Below, one piece after another: positions 8,138 to 16,981 of a DNA stretch of 64,000 nt. The DNA is taken from contig NZ_LSLK01000061.1 of NCBI RefSeq assembly GCF_002257705.1, positions 1-64,000 on the forward strand. Direction: 5' to 3'. The stretch comes from Sporomusa silvacetica DSM 10669. Its GTDB lineage: Bacteria; Bacillota; Negativicutes; Sporomusales; Sporomusaceae. The position numbers and the translations under genes were made by a program. The notes under the pieces were generated by a model. It was given only the letters and a program-made list of their open reading frames with translations, searched no databases and was not told the origin of the DNA. Position 1 is the stretch's first letter, and every line of letters starts with the position of its first letter.

Positions 8138-8280
8138 AAGACTTGCTTGTGCCAAGTCCTTTAGGACGGCCGATTGCTATGCCATCCATGGCGCAATCGG
8201 CACTAGCGCCATCCGGGCGCGTCGCCGGCAGAAGCCTTAGTCGTTCAATCCAGGGAAAGTTATACTTTCCATCTGGATAG
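8138..8280 (+). repeat. Dispersed structured repeat, copy A
   Basis: About 143 bp nearly identical to 25751-25914 and, at both ends, to 38251-38336. On the plus strand it folds into successive hairpins: an imperfect GACTTG/CAAGTC stem, GCCGATTGC/GCAATCGGC with an inner GCCAT/ATGGC, GCGCC/GGCGC, and a terminal ATCCAG-GGAAAGT/ACTTTCC-CTGGAT. It lies between nifV-omega and nifV-alpha. Its right end encodes the last codons and stop of nifV-omega on the minus strand. No coding potential of its own is seen. Confidence 0.9.
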
Positions 8281-9318
8281 GTATAATCTCCGGAGTTCAT
8301 CATCGCTTATGGCTGTTTTCTTACGAACAGCTAACGCCCGTACTCCGGCCAGCAAATGCTTACTCTCATCTTCCTCCAGACAAATACCCCAAGCCGCAAA
8401 TTTTGTTCTAAGCGCCGCCGTCCCGGAGTGTTTGCCAATAATAAGCTGTCTATTTAACCCCACCAATTCAGGGGCAAATGGCTCATAAAGCTTCGGAGCT
8501 TTAGTAATGCCATCAACATGTAGACCTGATTCGTGTGCAAAAATAGCTGAGCCAATAATAGCTTTGTTTACTGGCACCGTCAGACCCAGCATAGAAAATA
8601 TCTGGCCACAGCCTATTGCAAGCTTAGGTGGCAGCTTAGTGTTGATCCCTAAAAGTTGTCTGGCAGCCAGAAGCACCTCTTCCCAAGGAGCATAGCCGCC
8701 AATCCCGCCTACTGATTCCACCACTTGTGTGGCACCAGCCTTTAATGCTGCCAGAGTATTGGCAGTTGCCAAACCATAGGCATTGCTAGCTGAAATGCCT
8801 ATGGGGCAAGCCAAGCTACTTTTCAGAAGAGCTATTTGATCAAATAACGCAAACGGATTTCCCTTACCAGCTCTATCCTGGTATACGACGGCAGCCATCG
8901 GATATTGTTTAATACTAGCGATAATGCCTGACAACGCTTCTGCCGTAAGAACGTCAATCCCTTCCACCAATAAAGAAACTGCCAAGCCGCGCAGGCAAGC
9001 CTCCTTCATAACTTGCCCTAATCTGGTGGTAAACTCCACTTGGTTTGTGGCATCACAAACCAGGACAACTTGCTTTATACCCGCCTGCTCGGCCAGCGAC
9101 AGTTCACAGCCTAAAAGGTTGAGTAATCCATAAAGTTTAATCTGGGCTTGCACCTCAGCCAACTCCGGACGATCACACTCCCATTCATCAAGGTTTATAA
9201 CTGCCTGTTGTATCCCTAAAGCTGTTAGCACACCAGCAAAATCTACAAGCTTTTGCACGGCAAACTGCTGCCTGATAGCGATATTCAAAGTCTGGTCTAA
9301 CCACAAAATTTTCTTCAT
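8260..9318 (-). CDS. nifV-omega: Homocitrate synthase, omega part (degenerate barrel plus C-terminal domain)
   Basis: 352 residues with the overall HMGL/homocitrate synthase plan, but the catalytic residues are gone. The usual DTTLRDGEQ is replaced by LDQTLNIAIRQQ (8-19), and the HAHND motif by ISASNAYG. The C-terminal communication/leucine-responsive-type domain is well kept (GSAIFAHESGLHVDGI, IIGKHSGTAAL, VRALAVRKKTAISDDEL). This matches the omega subunit of clostridial split NifV, which supplies the C-terminal part missing from nifV-alpha. The last residues (LSRWKV) and stop are encoded by repeat copy A, so the natural C-terminus was replaced by the element. It starts 6 bp after the AnfO-like gene. 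Confidence 0.82.
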   Translation of the reverse strand: MKKILWLDQTLNIAIRQQFAVQKLVDFAGVLTALGIQQAVINLDEWECDRPELAEVQAQIKLYGLLNLLGCELSLAEQAGIKQVVLVCDATNQVEFTTRLGQVMKEACLRGLAVSLLVEGIDVLTAEALSGIIASIKQYPMAAVVYQDRAGKGNPFALFDQIALLKSSLACPIGISASNAYGLATANTLAALKAGATQVVESVGGIGGYAPWEEVLLAARQLLGINTKLPPKLAIGCGQIFSMLGLTVPVNKAIIGSAIFAHESGLHVDGITKAPKLYEPFAPELVGLNRQLIIGKHSGTAALRTKFAAWGICLEEDESKHLLAGVRALAVRKKTAISDDELRRLYLSRWKV

Positions 9319-9324
9319 ATTTGA

Positions 9325-9942
9325 TCACCCGCAGCGTTGTTTTCGTATCACCAGCTTGACACCATTATCCAAGCGCTCTGATTTACAGTCAAGACGGCCA
9401 CTTTCCCACTCGGCCTCCAGCCAAGGCGGAATATGACTGCACAGCACCTCCACCTGATAGTAATTCCCCATTAATAATGGCTGCAATACTTGTTTGGAGG
9501 TTAACCCACTGCCATTTTGTTGAATATCCTTGAGCGACACCCTGAAACAACCCGGCCCAGTCTCAACAATAGCTGGAACTGTGGGTTTACCTGTTTCACT
9601 CTCGCGAGCAGCCAATTCTTCCTGCACTAAAATGTATTCTAAAAAGTCTGCCGGACGACCACTAAACTCCCAAATGCTAAACCCATTTTGTTCTAATTCT
9701 TTGTATAACAGACCCACTACTGTCTGCGCGACAAATACGCGGCATTGGCCCAACCATTGAATTATGTCCGCTAATTGCCGCCGTACTCCAGCCATACCGC
9801 TTGTGCGGTCAAGTTGAAAAGGCAAAGAGTCAGCCAGCCGCCACTTTCCCTGCTGACGGCGGTAAATAACCACTTTTCCTGGTTCTTCCAAGGACGCTGT
9901 ACTGCCTTTGTCCCCAATAAACACCGCTATGTCCCGTGCCAT
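9325..9942 (-). CDS. AnfO-family nitrogenase accessory protein
   Basis: 205 residues. The N-terminus (IAVFIGDKGSTASLEEPG, then a short basic strand) and the central segment LADIIQWLGQCRVFVAQTVVGLLYKELEQNGFSIWEF match my memory of AnfO (Fe-only nitrogenase accessory protein). The strand-loop-strand followed by GFxIWE is the most telling part. The protein is cytosolic. It lies between nifB and nifV-omega, with an excellent Shine-Dalgarno (GGAGGAAAG). No anfH/D/G/K genes are in the window, so if the family call is right it serves, or has been retained beside, the Mo-type cluster. The family call is moderately secure; the function of AnfO is poorly known. Confidence 0.62.
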   Translation of the reverse strand: MARDIAVFIGDKGSTASLEEPGKVVIYRRQQGKWRLADSLPFQLDRTSGMAGVRRQLADIIQWLGQCRVFVAQTVVGLLYKELEQNGFSIWEFSGRPADFLEYILVQEELAARESETGKPTVPAIVETGPGCFRVSLKDIQQNGSGLTSKQVLQPLLMGNYYQVEVLCSHIPPWLEAEWESGRLDCKSERLDNGVKLVIRKQRCG

Positions 9943-9961
9943 TTTCTTTCCTCCTTTACCG

Positions 9962-11209
9962 TTACACGGCAGCTGCCTTTAATTCCAGCTGTTCAACAGC
10001 ATAATAAAGCCCGCTCTCCACGGTATAGCAATATTCCACTGACATAATACCCCGTTTTAACAAACGTTTTTGGGCCTGATAACCGATCCTCATCGTCAAT
10101 ACAGCATCACAATCACTCAAGGCCGTCATTATAGCCTCTCGCCGCTTATCTTCGCTATCACAGTCCTCATTACCAGTACAATATTTTTCCAAACGGCGCG
10201 TTTCCACTAGCTCATACCGGTTATTATTTACCTGATAGATATCAAATTTATCGGCATGACCAAAGTGCAAATCAACCAGTTTCCCGGCTTGGGTAGTAAC
10301 CGCCACCTTGTAATAACTGGCAAACGGCACTGGTTTACTCTCAACTGCTTCAACCAGCGTGGTAGCAGCACAGCTTCTAAATTCACTGTTACGATCCTGA
10401 CTCAATAGACCAATGGCATCTGCCCGACACTGGCGGCAATGGGTCATCTGTTTCAGTTCACTATTACAAGCCACCCGCATGGCCGTAACATCGTGCATGT
10501 TGGTTTGCGGCAACCCGGAAAATACACTACCCTGCGTGGGAAGAAAGGGCATAATATTGGTCAGACTAGCTCCCAATTGCTTAACTTTCTTGACAACAGT
10601 AGGTATATGCCTGTCATTCACCATTGTAATCATTACAATGTTTACCTTGACAACAACACCATGATCAGCTAAATACCTAATGCCTGCCTGTTGGTTGTTC
10701 AAAAGAATTTCTGCACCTTCTGCACCAACATAACGAGTACCTTGGTAGTTGACAGCTCCATAGATCTGAGCGCCAATGACCGGTTCAGTACAGTTAACGG
10801 TCACCGTGACGTGATGTACACCAAGTTTAACTATTTCCGGGGCGTATTCGGGCAATAACAACCCGTTAGTTGACAAACAAAATAGCACGTCAGGGTCTGT
10901 ATTTTTTATAAGCTCAATGGTCTCATGGGTTTTATTCCAATCAGCCAGGGCATCCCCGGGACCGGCAATTCCAACCACACTCAGATTGGGGATGGCAGCT
11001 TTCACTTTTTCAAATTTTGTAAAAGCCTCTGCAGGTGACAGCACTTCACTAGTTACTCCAGGGCGGCTTTCATTAACACAATCATACTTACGACTACAAT
11101 AGTTGCAGCTAATATTGCACTGCGGCGCTACCGGCAGATGCATACGAGCATATTTATGTTGGGCTTCACTAGAAAAGCAGGGATGTTTATCGGTAAGCAC
11201 GCTCGCCAT
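9962..11209 (-). CDS. nifB: NifB, FeMo-co biosynthesis radical SAM protein (copy 1)
   Basis: Makes the NifB-co (8Fe-9S-C) precursor from Fe-S clusters and SAM. 415 residues from the ATG at 11209; an upstream start at 11233 overlaps the GGAGGTGA Shine-Dalgarno. The radical SAM motif is CNISCNYC (Cys31, Cys35, Cys38), in the canonical PVAPQCNISCNYCSRKYDC context. The core runs to about residue 295. A C-terminal NifX/NafY-like cofactor-binding domain follows (about 300-410, YKVAVTT...GKLVDLHFGHADKF). A close paralogue lies at 19113-20360. It is 31 bp past nifN in the operon. Confidence 0.97.
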   Translation of the reverse strand: MASVLTDKHPCFSSEAQHKYARMHLPVAPQCNISCNYCSRKYDCVNESRPGVTSEVLSPAEAFTKFEKVKAAIPNLSVVGIAGPGDALADWNKTHETIELIKNTDPDVLFCLSTNGLLLPEYAPEIVKLGVHHVTVTVNCTEPVIGAQIYGAVNYQGTRYVGAEGAEILLNNQQAGIRYLADHGVVVKVNIVMITMVNDRHIPTVVKKVKQLGASLTNIMPFLPTQGSVFSGLPQTNMHDVTAMRVACNSELKQMTHCRQCRADAIGLLSQDRNSEFRSCAATTLVEAVESKPVPFASYYKVAVTTQAGKLVDLHFGHADKFDIYQVNNNRYELVETRRLEKYCTGNEDCDSEDKRREAIMTALSDCDAVLTMRIGYQAQKRLLKRGIMSVEYCYTVESGLYYAVEQLELKAAAV

Positions 11210-11240
11210 AGAGCGGTCACCTCCTTTCTTCAAGTAAGGG

Positions 11241-12569
11241 TTATGATGATTTACTATAATATTTTTGGTACATATTCTGGCGGTAGTGCTGATACTTTTC
11301 GGCTAGAAGGGTGTTGGTAATTCTGTCTAGCAAGTTCATAGAGCCAGTATACCCTATTGACAACAGCCTCTGACCACCCACTCGATCATGAATGGGAAAT
11401 CCTAAACGCACTAGGGGAATATGATCTCTTTCGGTAAGAAAGCGCCCGTCCGAATGACCAATAGCGATATTAACCGCGCCCGCCTTGGCCTGTTGCTGAA
11501 CTAAATCAAAATCAGGGTCTGATAATATAACAGTTTCGGCTGACATCTCTGTTTTGGGCAAAAGCCGCGACAAGTTGCCGCTTTTATCTCCAGTTACTAC
11601 TACTGGGAGAATACCGTTTTCCAGGCAGAGCTGCGTCACAGCATAGACAAGTTCGGGATCACCAAAAACGGCGCTGCGTCCGGCAAAATTATATTTATGA
11701 GAATCAATCATGGCATCAATAAGCCGTCCCCGCTCGTTCTCAATATCTGCAGGTCGTTTCCTGCCGTTAATAGCCTCGATCGCGCCCATAAAGGCATCCG
11801 TATTTTGAATACCAATAGGCAATGGTACGGAATAAAGTGGTACCCCAAAGGTATCTTCCAGATACTTTCCTGGTGATACACTACTATCTAAGGTAACACC
11901 CATTTCAATGGTTGCCGGCGCACCACCCATACGGTAAAGATCTGCAATCGGCGTGCCGCCTGCAGGTAATTTACTATAGTTAGCAAGGTATGGCCGATCA
12001 AGAGTGTCCGCTACATCAGGACACAACATATATTCCAAATCCATGGCAGTAAGCAACCGCTTCAGTTCGCGAATATCGGCCGGACTAATGTTGGGTACAA
12101 TGATATTTACTTTGTTATGGCGTTCGGTGGCGGTTGCCATCGTCTCAACCAAACGCCTGACAGTCAGCCAATAACCCTCACTATGATTGCCACCATAACC
12201 GGGAGTGTTGGCAGTAACAATCGGCATAACAAGCTTGCGTTCTTGCCGATAGTCAGCTACTATCCTAGCTATGTCTTCCCCAATGGTTTCAGCCAGACAG
12301 GTAGTAACAACACCAATCAGTCCTGGCTGATAAACTTTATTAATATTATCAAGGGCTTGGCGCAAATTAGCTTCTCCGCCATATACTGTCCCTTTTTCAT
12401 TAAGCGAAGAGGAACCAACATCAATCGGCTCATTAAAATGTTCAGCAATATGTCGCCGCATATAGGTGCTGCACCCTTGCGAACCATGAACAATTACCAT
12501 TGATCGTTCAATACCTTTAAGCGCCAATATTCCACCCATCGGCATACACATGTGACAGGGGTTTTCCAT
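11241..12569 (-). CDS. nifN: NifN, FeMo-co scaffold beta-type subunit
   Basis: Pairs with NifE as the scaffold on which NifB-co is matured to FeMo-co. 442 residues from the ATG at 12569 (AAGGAGGTGT Shine-Dalgarno). A longer reading frame to 12659 runs back into nifE and is rejected. The NifK-like pattern of cluster cysteines is visible: NPCHMCMPMGG near the N-terminus, GSQGCSTYMRRH, and TTCLAETIGED. The start codon lies 1 bp past the nifE stop, so translation is probably coupled. No separate nifX follows; a NifX-like domain is present in NifB. Confidence 0.95.
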   Translation of the reverse strand: MENPCHMCMPMGGILALKGIERSMVIVHGSQGCSTYMRRHIAEHFNEPIDVGSSSLNEKGTVYGGEANLRQALDNINKVYQPGLIGVVTTCLAETIGEDIARIVADYRQERKLVMPIVTANTPGYGGNHSEGYWLTVRRLVETMATATERHNKVNIIVPNISPADIRELKRLLTAMDLEYMLCPDVADTLDRPYLANYSKLPAGGTPIADLYRMGGAPATIEMGVTLDSSVSPGKYLEDTFGVPLYSVPLPIGIQNTDAFMGAIEAINGRKRPADIENERGRLIDAMIDSHKYNFAGRSAVFGDPELVYAVTQLCLENGILPVVVTGDKSGNLSRLLPKTEMSAETVILSDPDFDLVQQQAKAGAVNIAIGHSDGRFLTERDHIPLVRLGFPIHDRVGGQRLLSIGYTGSMNLLDRITNTLLAEKYQHYRQNMYQKYYSKSS

Positions 12570-12570
12570 A

Positions 12571-13923
12571 TCAGACACCTCCTTGACGAGCGGTATATTG
12601 CCATACTGGTGAGCACACGGTAGAGTATACTTCCTGCGCAAAGTTAACGGCGCCATCAAAACCGCTTAAAGGATGTTTGCGGTTGTGATTGTGGTCAATG
12701 AACGCGAGTCCCAGTTTGTAGGCCAGCGGTCGTTCCTTGACACCGCCTACCAACAGATGCGCTCCTTGTCCGGTCATAAAGCGTTCCAGTTCTGCTGGAT
12801 TGGCATCATCTAAAATAACAGTACCATCACTCACAAGTTCATTAATGGTGTCATATTCCTCCGGGCGCCCGGTCTGCGTACCTACCATTACCACCTCAAT
12901 GCCAATTTCTCGAAACTGCTTAATTAGCGAGATGGCCTTAAATCCACCGCCAACATAGACGGCTGCTTTTTTACCTGCTAGTTTTTCTCTGTAGCCTTTA
13001 ATAATGGGTGCCACCCGGTCAGTTTCCTGACGAATGAGTACTTCCGCCTTAGCCCGAAGTTCACCGCCGCCCATAGCCTCAGCAATATTGCGCAAAGATT
13101 GTGCTGTATCCTCAAGCCCCAAAAAAGACACCTGCTGGTACGGAATACCATATAGTTCCTGCAGCTTGCCTGCCAAATAATACATTGAACCAGCACACTG
13201 AACAATATTGAGTGCAGCCTTAGCTGCTCCCTTAATGGTGGCACTAGTCGAATCACCGGTAAATACAGTGTTGACTTGTACCCCCATCTGCTTGAGATAG
13301 TCTTTAATAATCCAGGCTTCACCTGCCAGATTAAATTCTCCCAGGTAATTGATGGTTCTACTAGCGGCTTCGCGCCGGTCAACCGGATCTATGAGCTTTA
13401 GCAATGCCTCACAGGCAGCCCGATAACCAGCTGATTTATTGCCAATAAAACCACTGGATTCTACAGGAATAACCTCAATATTATGACGGCTGGCCGCCGC
13501 TTTGCACACAGCCGTCAAATCATCACCGATTACCCCGACGATACAAGTCGAGTACACAAATACCAGCTTGGCTTGGTATTTAGCCACAAGTTCATCAATA
13601 ATCCGGGCCAGCTTCTTTTCGCCGCCAAAAATAATGTCTTTTTCCCTCAAATCAGTAGTAAAACTGTTACGGTAAAGTTCGGAGCCGCTGGACAGACTGC
13701 CGCGAATATCCCAGGTGTAGTTGGCACAGCCAACCGGGCCATGCACCAGATGAATCGCATCTGTAACCGGATTTAAAACTACTCTGGCCCCACAGTACAC
13801 ACAGGCTCGTTGACTGACACAGCCGGCAATACTGTCAGCATCGCACTTTATCGTGTTTTTTCTTCGTCCTTTGGTAGCTATAAATTGTTCCCGTTCCGAA
13901 ATAGCCGCAGTCGCCTCGCTCAT
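12571..13923 (-). CDS. nifE: NifE, FeMo-co scaffold alpha-type subunit
   Basis: NifD-like scaffold subunit. 450 residues with an AGGAGGTG Shine-Dalgarno. The signature stretch RACVYCGARVVLNPVTDAIHLVHGPVGC is present in parts (VHGPVGCANYTWD near residue 60), as are YSTCIVGVIGDD and the C-terminal FDGAVNFAQEVY. The cysteine where NifD binds FeMo-co corresponds to NIVQCAGSM, as is usual in NifE. It lies 19 bp after nifK and 1 bp before nifN. Confidence 0.95.
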   Translation of the reverse strand: MSEATAAISEREQFIATKGRRKNTIKCDADSIAGCVSQRACVYCGARVVLNPVTDAIHLVHGPVGCANYTWDIRGSLSSGSELYRNSFTTDLREKDIIFGGEKKLARIIDELVAKYQAKLVFVYSTCIVGVIGDDLTAVCKAAASRHNIEVIPVESSGFIGNKSAGYRAACEALLKLIDPVDRREAASRTINYLGEFNLAGEAWIIKDYLKQMGVQVNTVFTGDSTSATIKGAAKAALNIVQCAGSMYYLAGKLQELYGIPYQQVSFLGLEDTAQSLRNIAEAMGGGELRAKAEVLIRQETDRVAPIIKGYREKLAGKKAAVYVGGGFKAISLIKQFREIGIEVVMVGTQTGRPEEYDTINELVSDGTVILDDANPAELERFMTGQGAHLLVGGVKERPLAYKLGLAFIDHNHNRKHPLSGFDGAVNFAQEVYSTVCSPVWQYTARQGGV

Positions 13924-13942
13924 ATCTTCACCTCCTGTCTAA

Positions 13943-15331
13943 CTACATAACTAGCTCAAAATCCTCATCAGCAGCATCCCTGTCTGCCCTGTCTAATAAC
14001 GCATTGCTGATACTCTCGATCAGGCGCATAGCGCCGCGATAGCCAACAATCGGCAAATAGGAATGGACACTGCGATCCAATACGGGGAAACCAACTCGTA
14101 CCAGCGGGATATCTTCCGCACGAGCTATATATTTACCGTAGGTATTACCAATAATCAAATCAACTGGTTCATTCTTGAGCCATTGATGGAAAGTAAATAG
14201 ATCGCTACCTGACTTGACATTAGCTGTCACACCCGCGGATGCCAGCATAGCCTGAATCTCTTCTTCAAAACTTCCAGTAACTGATCCTTTGGCCCCGCCC
14301 GGTGTACCTGTTAAGATATGGACTGGCTTCATTCCCAGACTCAGAACAAGTTCTGTCAAACCGGTAACAATATCCGGATCACCAAAGATACCTACCTGTT
14401 TGCCATGAAAGTGAAAGTGAGTGTCAGTCATAATGTCTACCAATTGACCGCGTTCTTCTTCCAGCTCGTATGGTACTTCTTGCGCAAACGCCCGGCGCAA
14501 GGCTACAAGCAAAGCATCGGTAGCCTTAATTCCAATCGGTGTTTTCAAGGTAGTTGCTGGTACTTGACATTTTTGGACCAATAACTCGGCCGCATCACTT
14601 GAGGCAAAACGTCCGAGAGCCAATGTCAGTTTAGAATTTCCGCTGTCTTTGATCTGCGCCACAGTAGCACCACCCTGTGGAAACATGGTGAACTTTCCTG
14701 TCATTGGCGCATCCAACACACCAGAGGTATCAGGGAACATGATTGACTTAATTCCCATGACCTTAACAATACGTTTAATCTCCCGCATATCGCCAGGATT
14801 AACGAAACCGGGTATGATATTGACCTGTTCTCTTTTTACCGACAAAGTGGCTTCTGCCAGATAACTGACCATCCCCTTGGTCATGTTGGAAAAGCCGGTA
14901 ATGTGTGAGCCTACATAACTCGGCGTATTGGCATGAATAACGATCTTGCCTTCAGGAACCTCGGTTGATTTAATAATATTGGGAATATCATCACCGATGG
15001 TCTCGGTCAGGCAGGTAGTGTGCACTGCCATAACCTCCGGGTCATAAATAGCAAATACATTTTTTATGGCGGTTTTTAGGTTGGCACCACCGCCAAACAC
15101 CGAAGCTCCTTCGGTAAAGCTCGAAGTAGAAGCCATGGCCGGCTCCCGGAAATGCCGGGACAAGTGCATGCGATGAAACGAACAGCAGCCTTGCGAGCCG
15201 TGACTGTGCGGCAGACAACCATGAATCCCCAGAGCAGCATACATGGCCCCAAGAGGCTGGCAGGTTTTAGCCGGGTTAATCGCGCCGCCGCTATTACGTT
15301 CTTTATGTTCTTTAGGTGTACAATCCAGCAT
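13943..15331 (-). CDS. nifK: Nitrogenase MoFe protein beta chain
   Basis: Beta subunit of dinitrogenase. At 462 residues it is the short clostridial-type chain, lacking the N-terminal extension of proteobacterial NifK. The three P-cluster cysteines are evident: Cys24 (KTCQPLGA), Cys49 (GSQGCCSF) and the Cys of HTTCLTETIGDD. Other hallmarks are RMHLSRHFREPAMASTSSFTEGA and the C-terminal YRGAMRLIESI. It starts 1 bp after the nifD stop, indicating translational coupling for 1:1 stoichiometry. Confidence 0.98.
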   Translation of the reverse strand: MLDCTPKEHKERNSGGAINPAKTCQPLGAMYAALGIHGCLPHSHGSQGCCSFHRMHLSRHFREPAMASTSSFTEGASVFGGGANLKTAIKNVFAIYDPEVMAVHTTCLTETIGDDIPNIIKSTEVPEGKIVIHANTPSYVGSHITGFSNMTKGMVSYLAEATLSVKREQVNIIPGFVNPGDMREIKRIVKVMGIKSIMFPDTSGVLDAPMTGKFTMFPQGGATVAQIKDSGNSKLTLALGRFASSDAAELLVQKCQVPATTLKTPIGIKATDALLVALRRAFAQEVPYELEEERGQLVDIMTDTHFHFHGKQVGIFGDPDIVTGLTELVLSLGMKPVHILTGTPGGAKGSVTGSFEEEIQAMLASAGVTANVKSGSDLFTFHQWLKNEPVDLIIGNTYGKYIARAEDIPLVRVGFPVLDRSVHSYLPIVGYRGAMRLIESISNALLDRADRDAADEDFELVM

Positions 15332-15332
15332 A

Positions 15333-16946
15333 TTAGGCCACTCCTTCCTCAGTTACAGTACCAGTTAACAGCGGTTCATCCTGCCAGGGCGGAACTATGA
15401 AGTTCCAGGTAGGAGAAGCAAACCCCATACTCACGTCACGGGCAAAATTAACTGCGCCGTTAAAACCGGCATAGGGACCGCTGTAATCATACGAATGAAG
15501 CTGTTTGGCCGGGATACCCATTTTCTGAATTACATATTTATCCTTGATACCAGAGGCAAAGATGTCCGGTTTGAGAATCTTAATAAACTCCTCTGTTTCA
15601 AAGTGGTTGAGATCATCAACAATGATACTGCCGTCCTTCATGGTCACAGCCATACCTGCATAGTCGCTTAAAGGGATTTTCTGTTTAAGTTCTTCCATTT
15701 TTTCCGGCGATACCTTCAGGCGAAAACGCTGTTCATCCGCACTAACCGTCAGCTGGGGAATATTCTTAGAATCAGCATCGGTTTTGATGGTAGGAATAAC
15801 CTGTCGCCCTTCGTAATCGTCCCGGTGGGCAAATTCGTAGCCTGCTAATACTGTTTCAATCCCTATCTCAGCAAATAGTCCTTGGTAATGATGGCCACGC
15901 GAACCGCCAACAAAGCAGAACGCCGTCTTGCCATCACAAATCTTCTTGTACTGCTCCATGAGTGGTTCTATTCGCGCCACCTCACGGGCAATTACTTCTT
16001 CCGTTTTAGCAATGAGCGCTTCATCATCAAAGTACAACGCCATGTTTCTGAGAGATTCACTCATGCCTTGAACGCCAATGAAATTGACTTTGAGCCATGG
16101 TGTACCATACTTCGTCTCTAACATTTCCGCGATATAATTTATCGAGCGATGACATTGAACTAAATTGAGTTCTGCCGTGTGGGCATTCTTTAGTTCTTCA
16201 TACGAGCCATCACCAGTCATGACAGATACAATGGTATAACCGATCTCCTTTAAGACCCTTTCTACTTCCCAGCTATCGCCGCCAATATTATATTCCCCGA
16301 GAATATTAATGGGATATTTACCAGCAGCCTTCTCGGTTTCACTGGCCCCAATAACCCGCTCCATCAAGATGTTGTTAGCAATGTGGTGGCCGGCCGACTG
16401 GCTGACGCCTTTATACCCTTCACAACTAAAGGCAAGAACAGGAACCCCATGGCGGGATTCAGCAGACCGGGCAACGGCACTAATATCATCGCCAATCAGT
16501 CCAACCGGGCAGGTAGCCGAAACCGTTATCGCCTTAGGATGAAAGATATCTATCACTTCGTCAATGACCTTTGCAAGTTTTTTCTCGCCGCCAAAGACGA
16601 TGTCGCTTTCCTGCATATCAGTTGATACACAATAGTTAAGGAAATTCTGGGTGGGATCATCTGATTGGGCTTTATTGCGGCGAGTTCCCCAGGTATAGTA
16701 GCCACAACCAATGGGGCCGTGGGTGATGTGAACCATATCTTTAAGCGGGCCGAGCACAACGCCTTTACAACCGGCGTAGGCACAGCCGCGATTAGTAATA
16801 ATACCTGGAATCGTTCGGGTATTGGCTTCAATTACCTGCGCACTTTCTGCTCCATCTTTAATAAAGATGTGTTTTGTACGGTTTTTTTGGACTTTAGATG
16901 GATATTGGTCAAGTATCTCTTGTAACTCCTTTTCAGTAACAGCCAT
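15333..16946 (-). CDS. nifD: Nitrogenase MoFe protein alpha chain
   Basis: Alpha subunit of dinitrogenase, carrying FeMo-co. 537 residues. P-cluster ligands are Cys55 (RGCAYAGCKG) and Cys81 (GPIGCGYYTWG), plus the Cys of SATCPVGLIGDD. FeMo-co ligands are the Cys of NLVQCHRSINY and the His of QLHSYDYSGPYAGFNGAVNFARD. An extra segment of roughly 50 residues (IPTIKTDADSKNIPQ to DYAGMAVTM) matches the insertion typical of Clostridium pasteurianum-type NifD. Position 60 is a Cys where many NifD have Ser. It is preceded by nifI2 and followed directly by nifK. Confidence 0.98.
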   Translation of the reverse strand: MAVTEKELQEILDQYPSKVQKNRTKHIFIKDGAESAQVIEANTRTIPGIITNRGCAYAGCKGVVLGPLKDMVHITHGPIGCGYYTWGTRRNKAQSDDPTQNFLNYCVSTDMQESDIVFGGEKKLAKVIDEVIDIFHPKAITVSATCPVGLIGDDISAVARSAESRHGVPVLAFSCEGYKGVSQSAGHHIANNILMERVIGASETEKAAGKYPINILGEYNIGGDSWEVERVLKEIGYTIVSVMTGDGSYEELKNAHTAELNLVQCHRSINYIAEMLETKYGTPWLKVNFIGVQGMSESLRNMALYFDDEALIAKTEEVIAREVARIEPLMEQYKKICDGKTAFCFVGGSRGHHYQGLFAEIGIETVLAGYEFAHRDDYEGRQVIPTIKTDADSKNIPQLTVSADEQRFRLKVSPEKMEELKQKIPLSDYAGMAVTMKDGSIIVDDLNHFETEEFIKILKPDIFASGIKDKYVIQKMGIPAKQLHSYDYSGPYAGFNGAVNFARDVSMGFASPTWNFIVPPWQDEPLLTGTVTEEGVA

Positions 16947-16981
16947 GCTGCTTTCCCCCTTTGCTTCCTAATTAATCAAGC

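Noticed and set aside
8004..8303. 99-aa minus-strand frame across repeat copy A
   Set aside because: Overlaps both nifV genes in another frame; produced by the repeat, without a Shine-Dalgarno.
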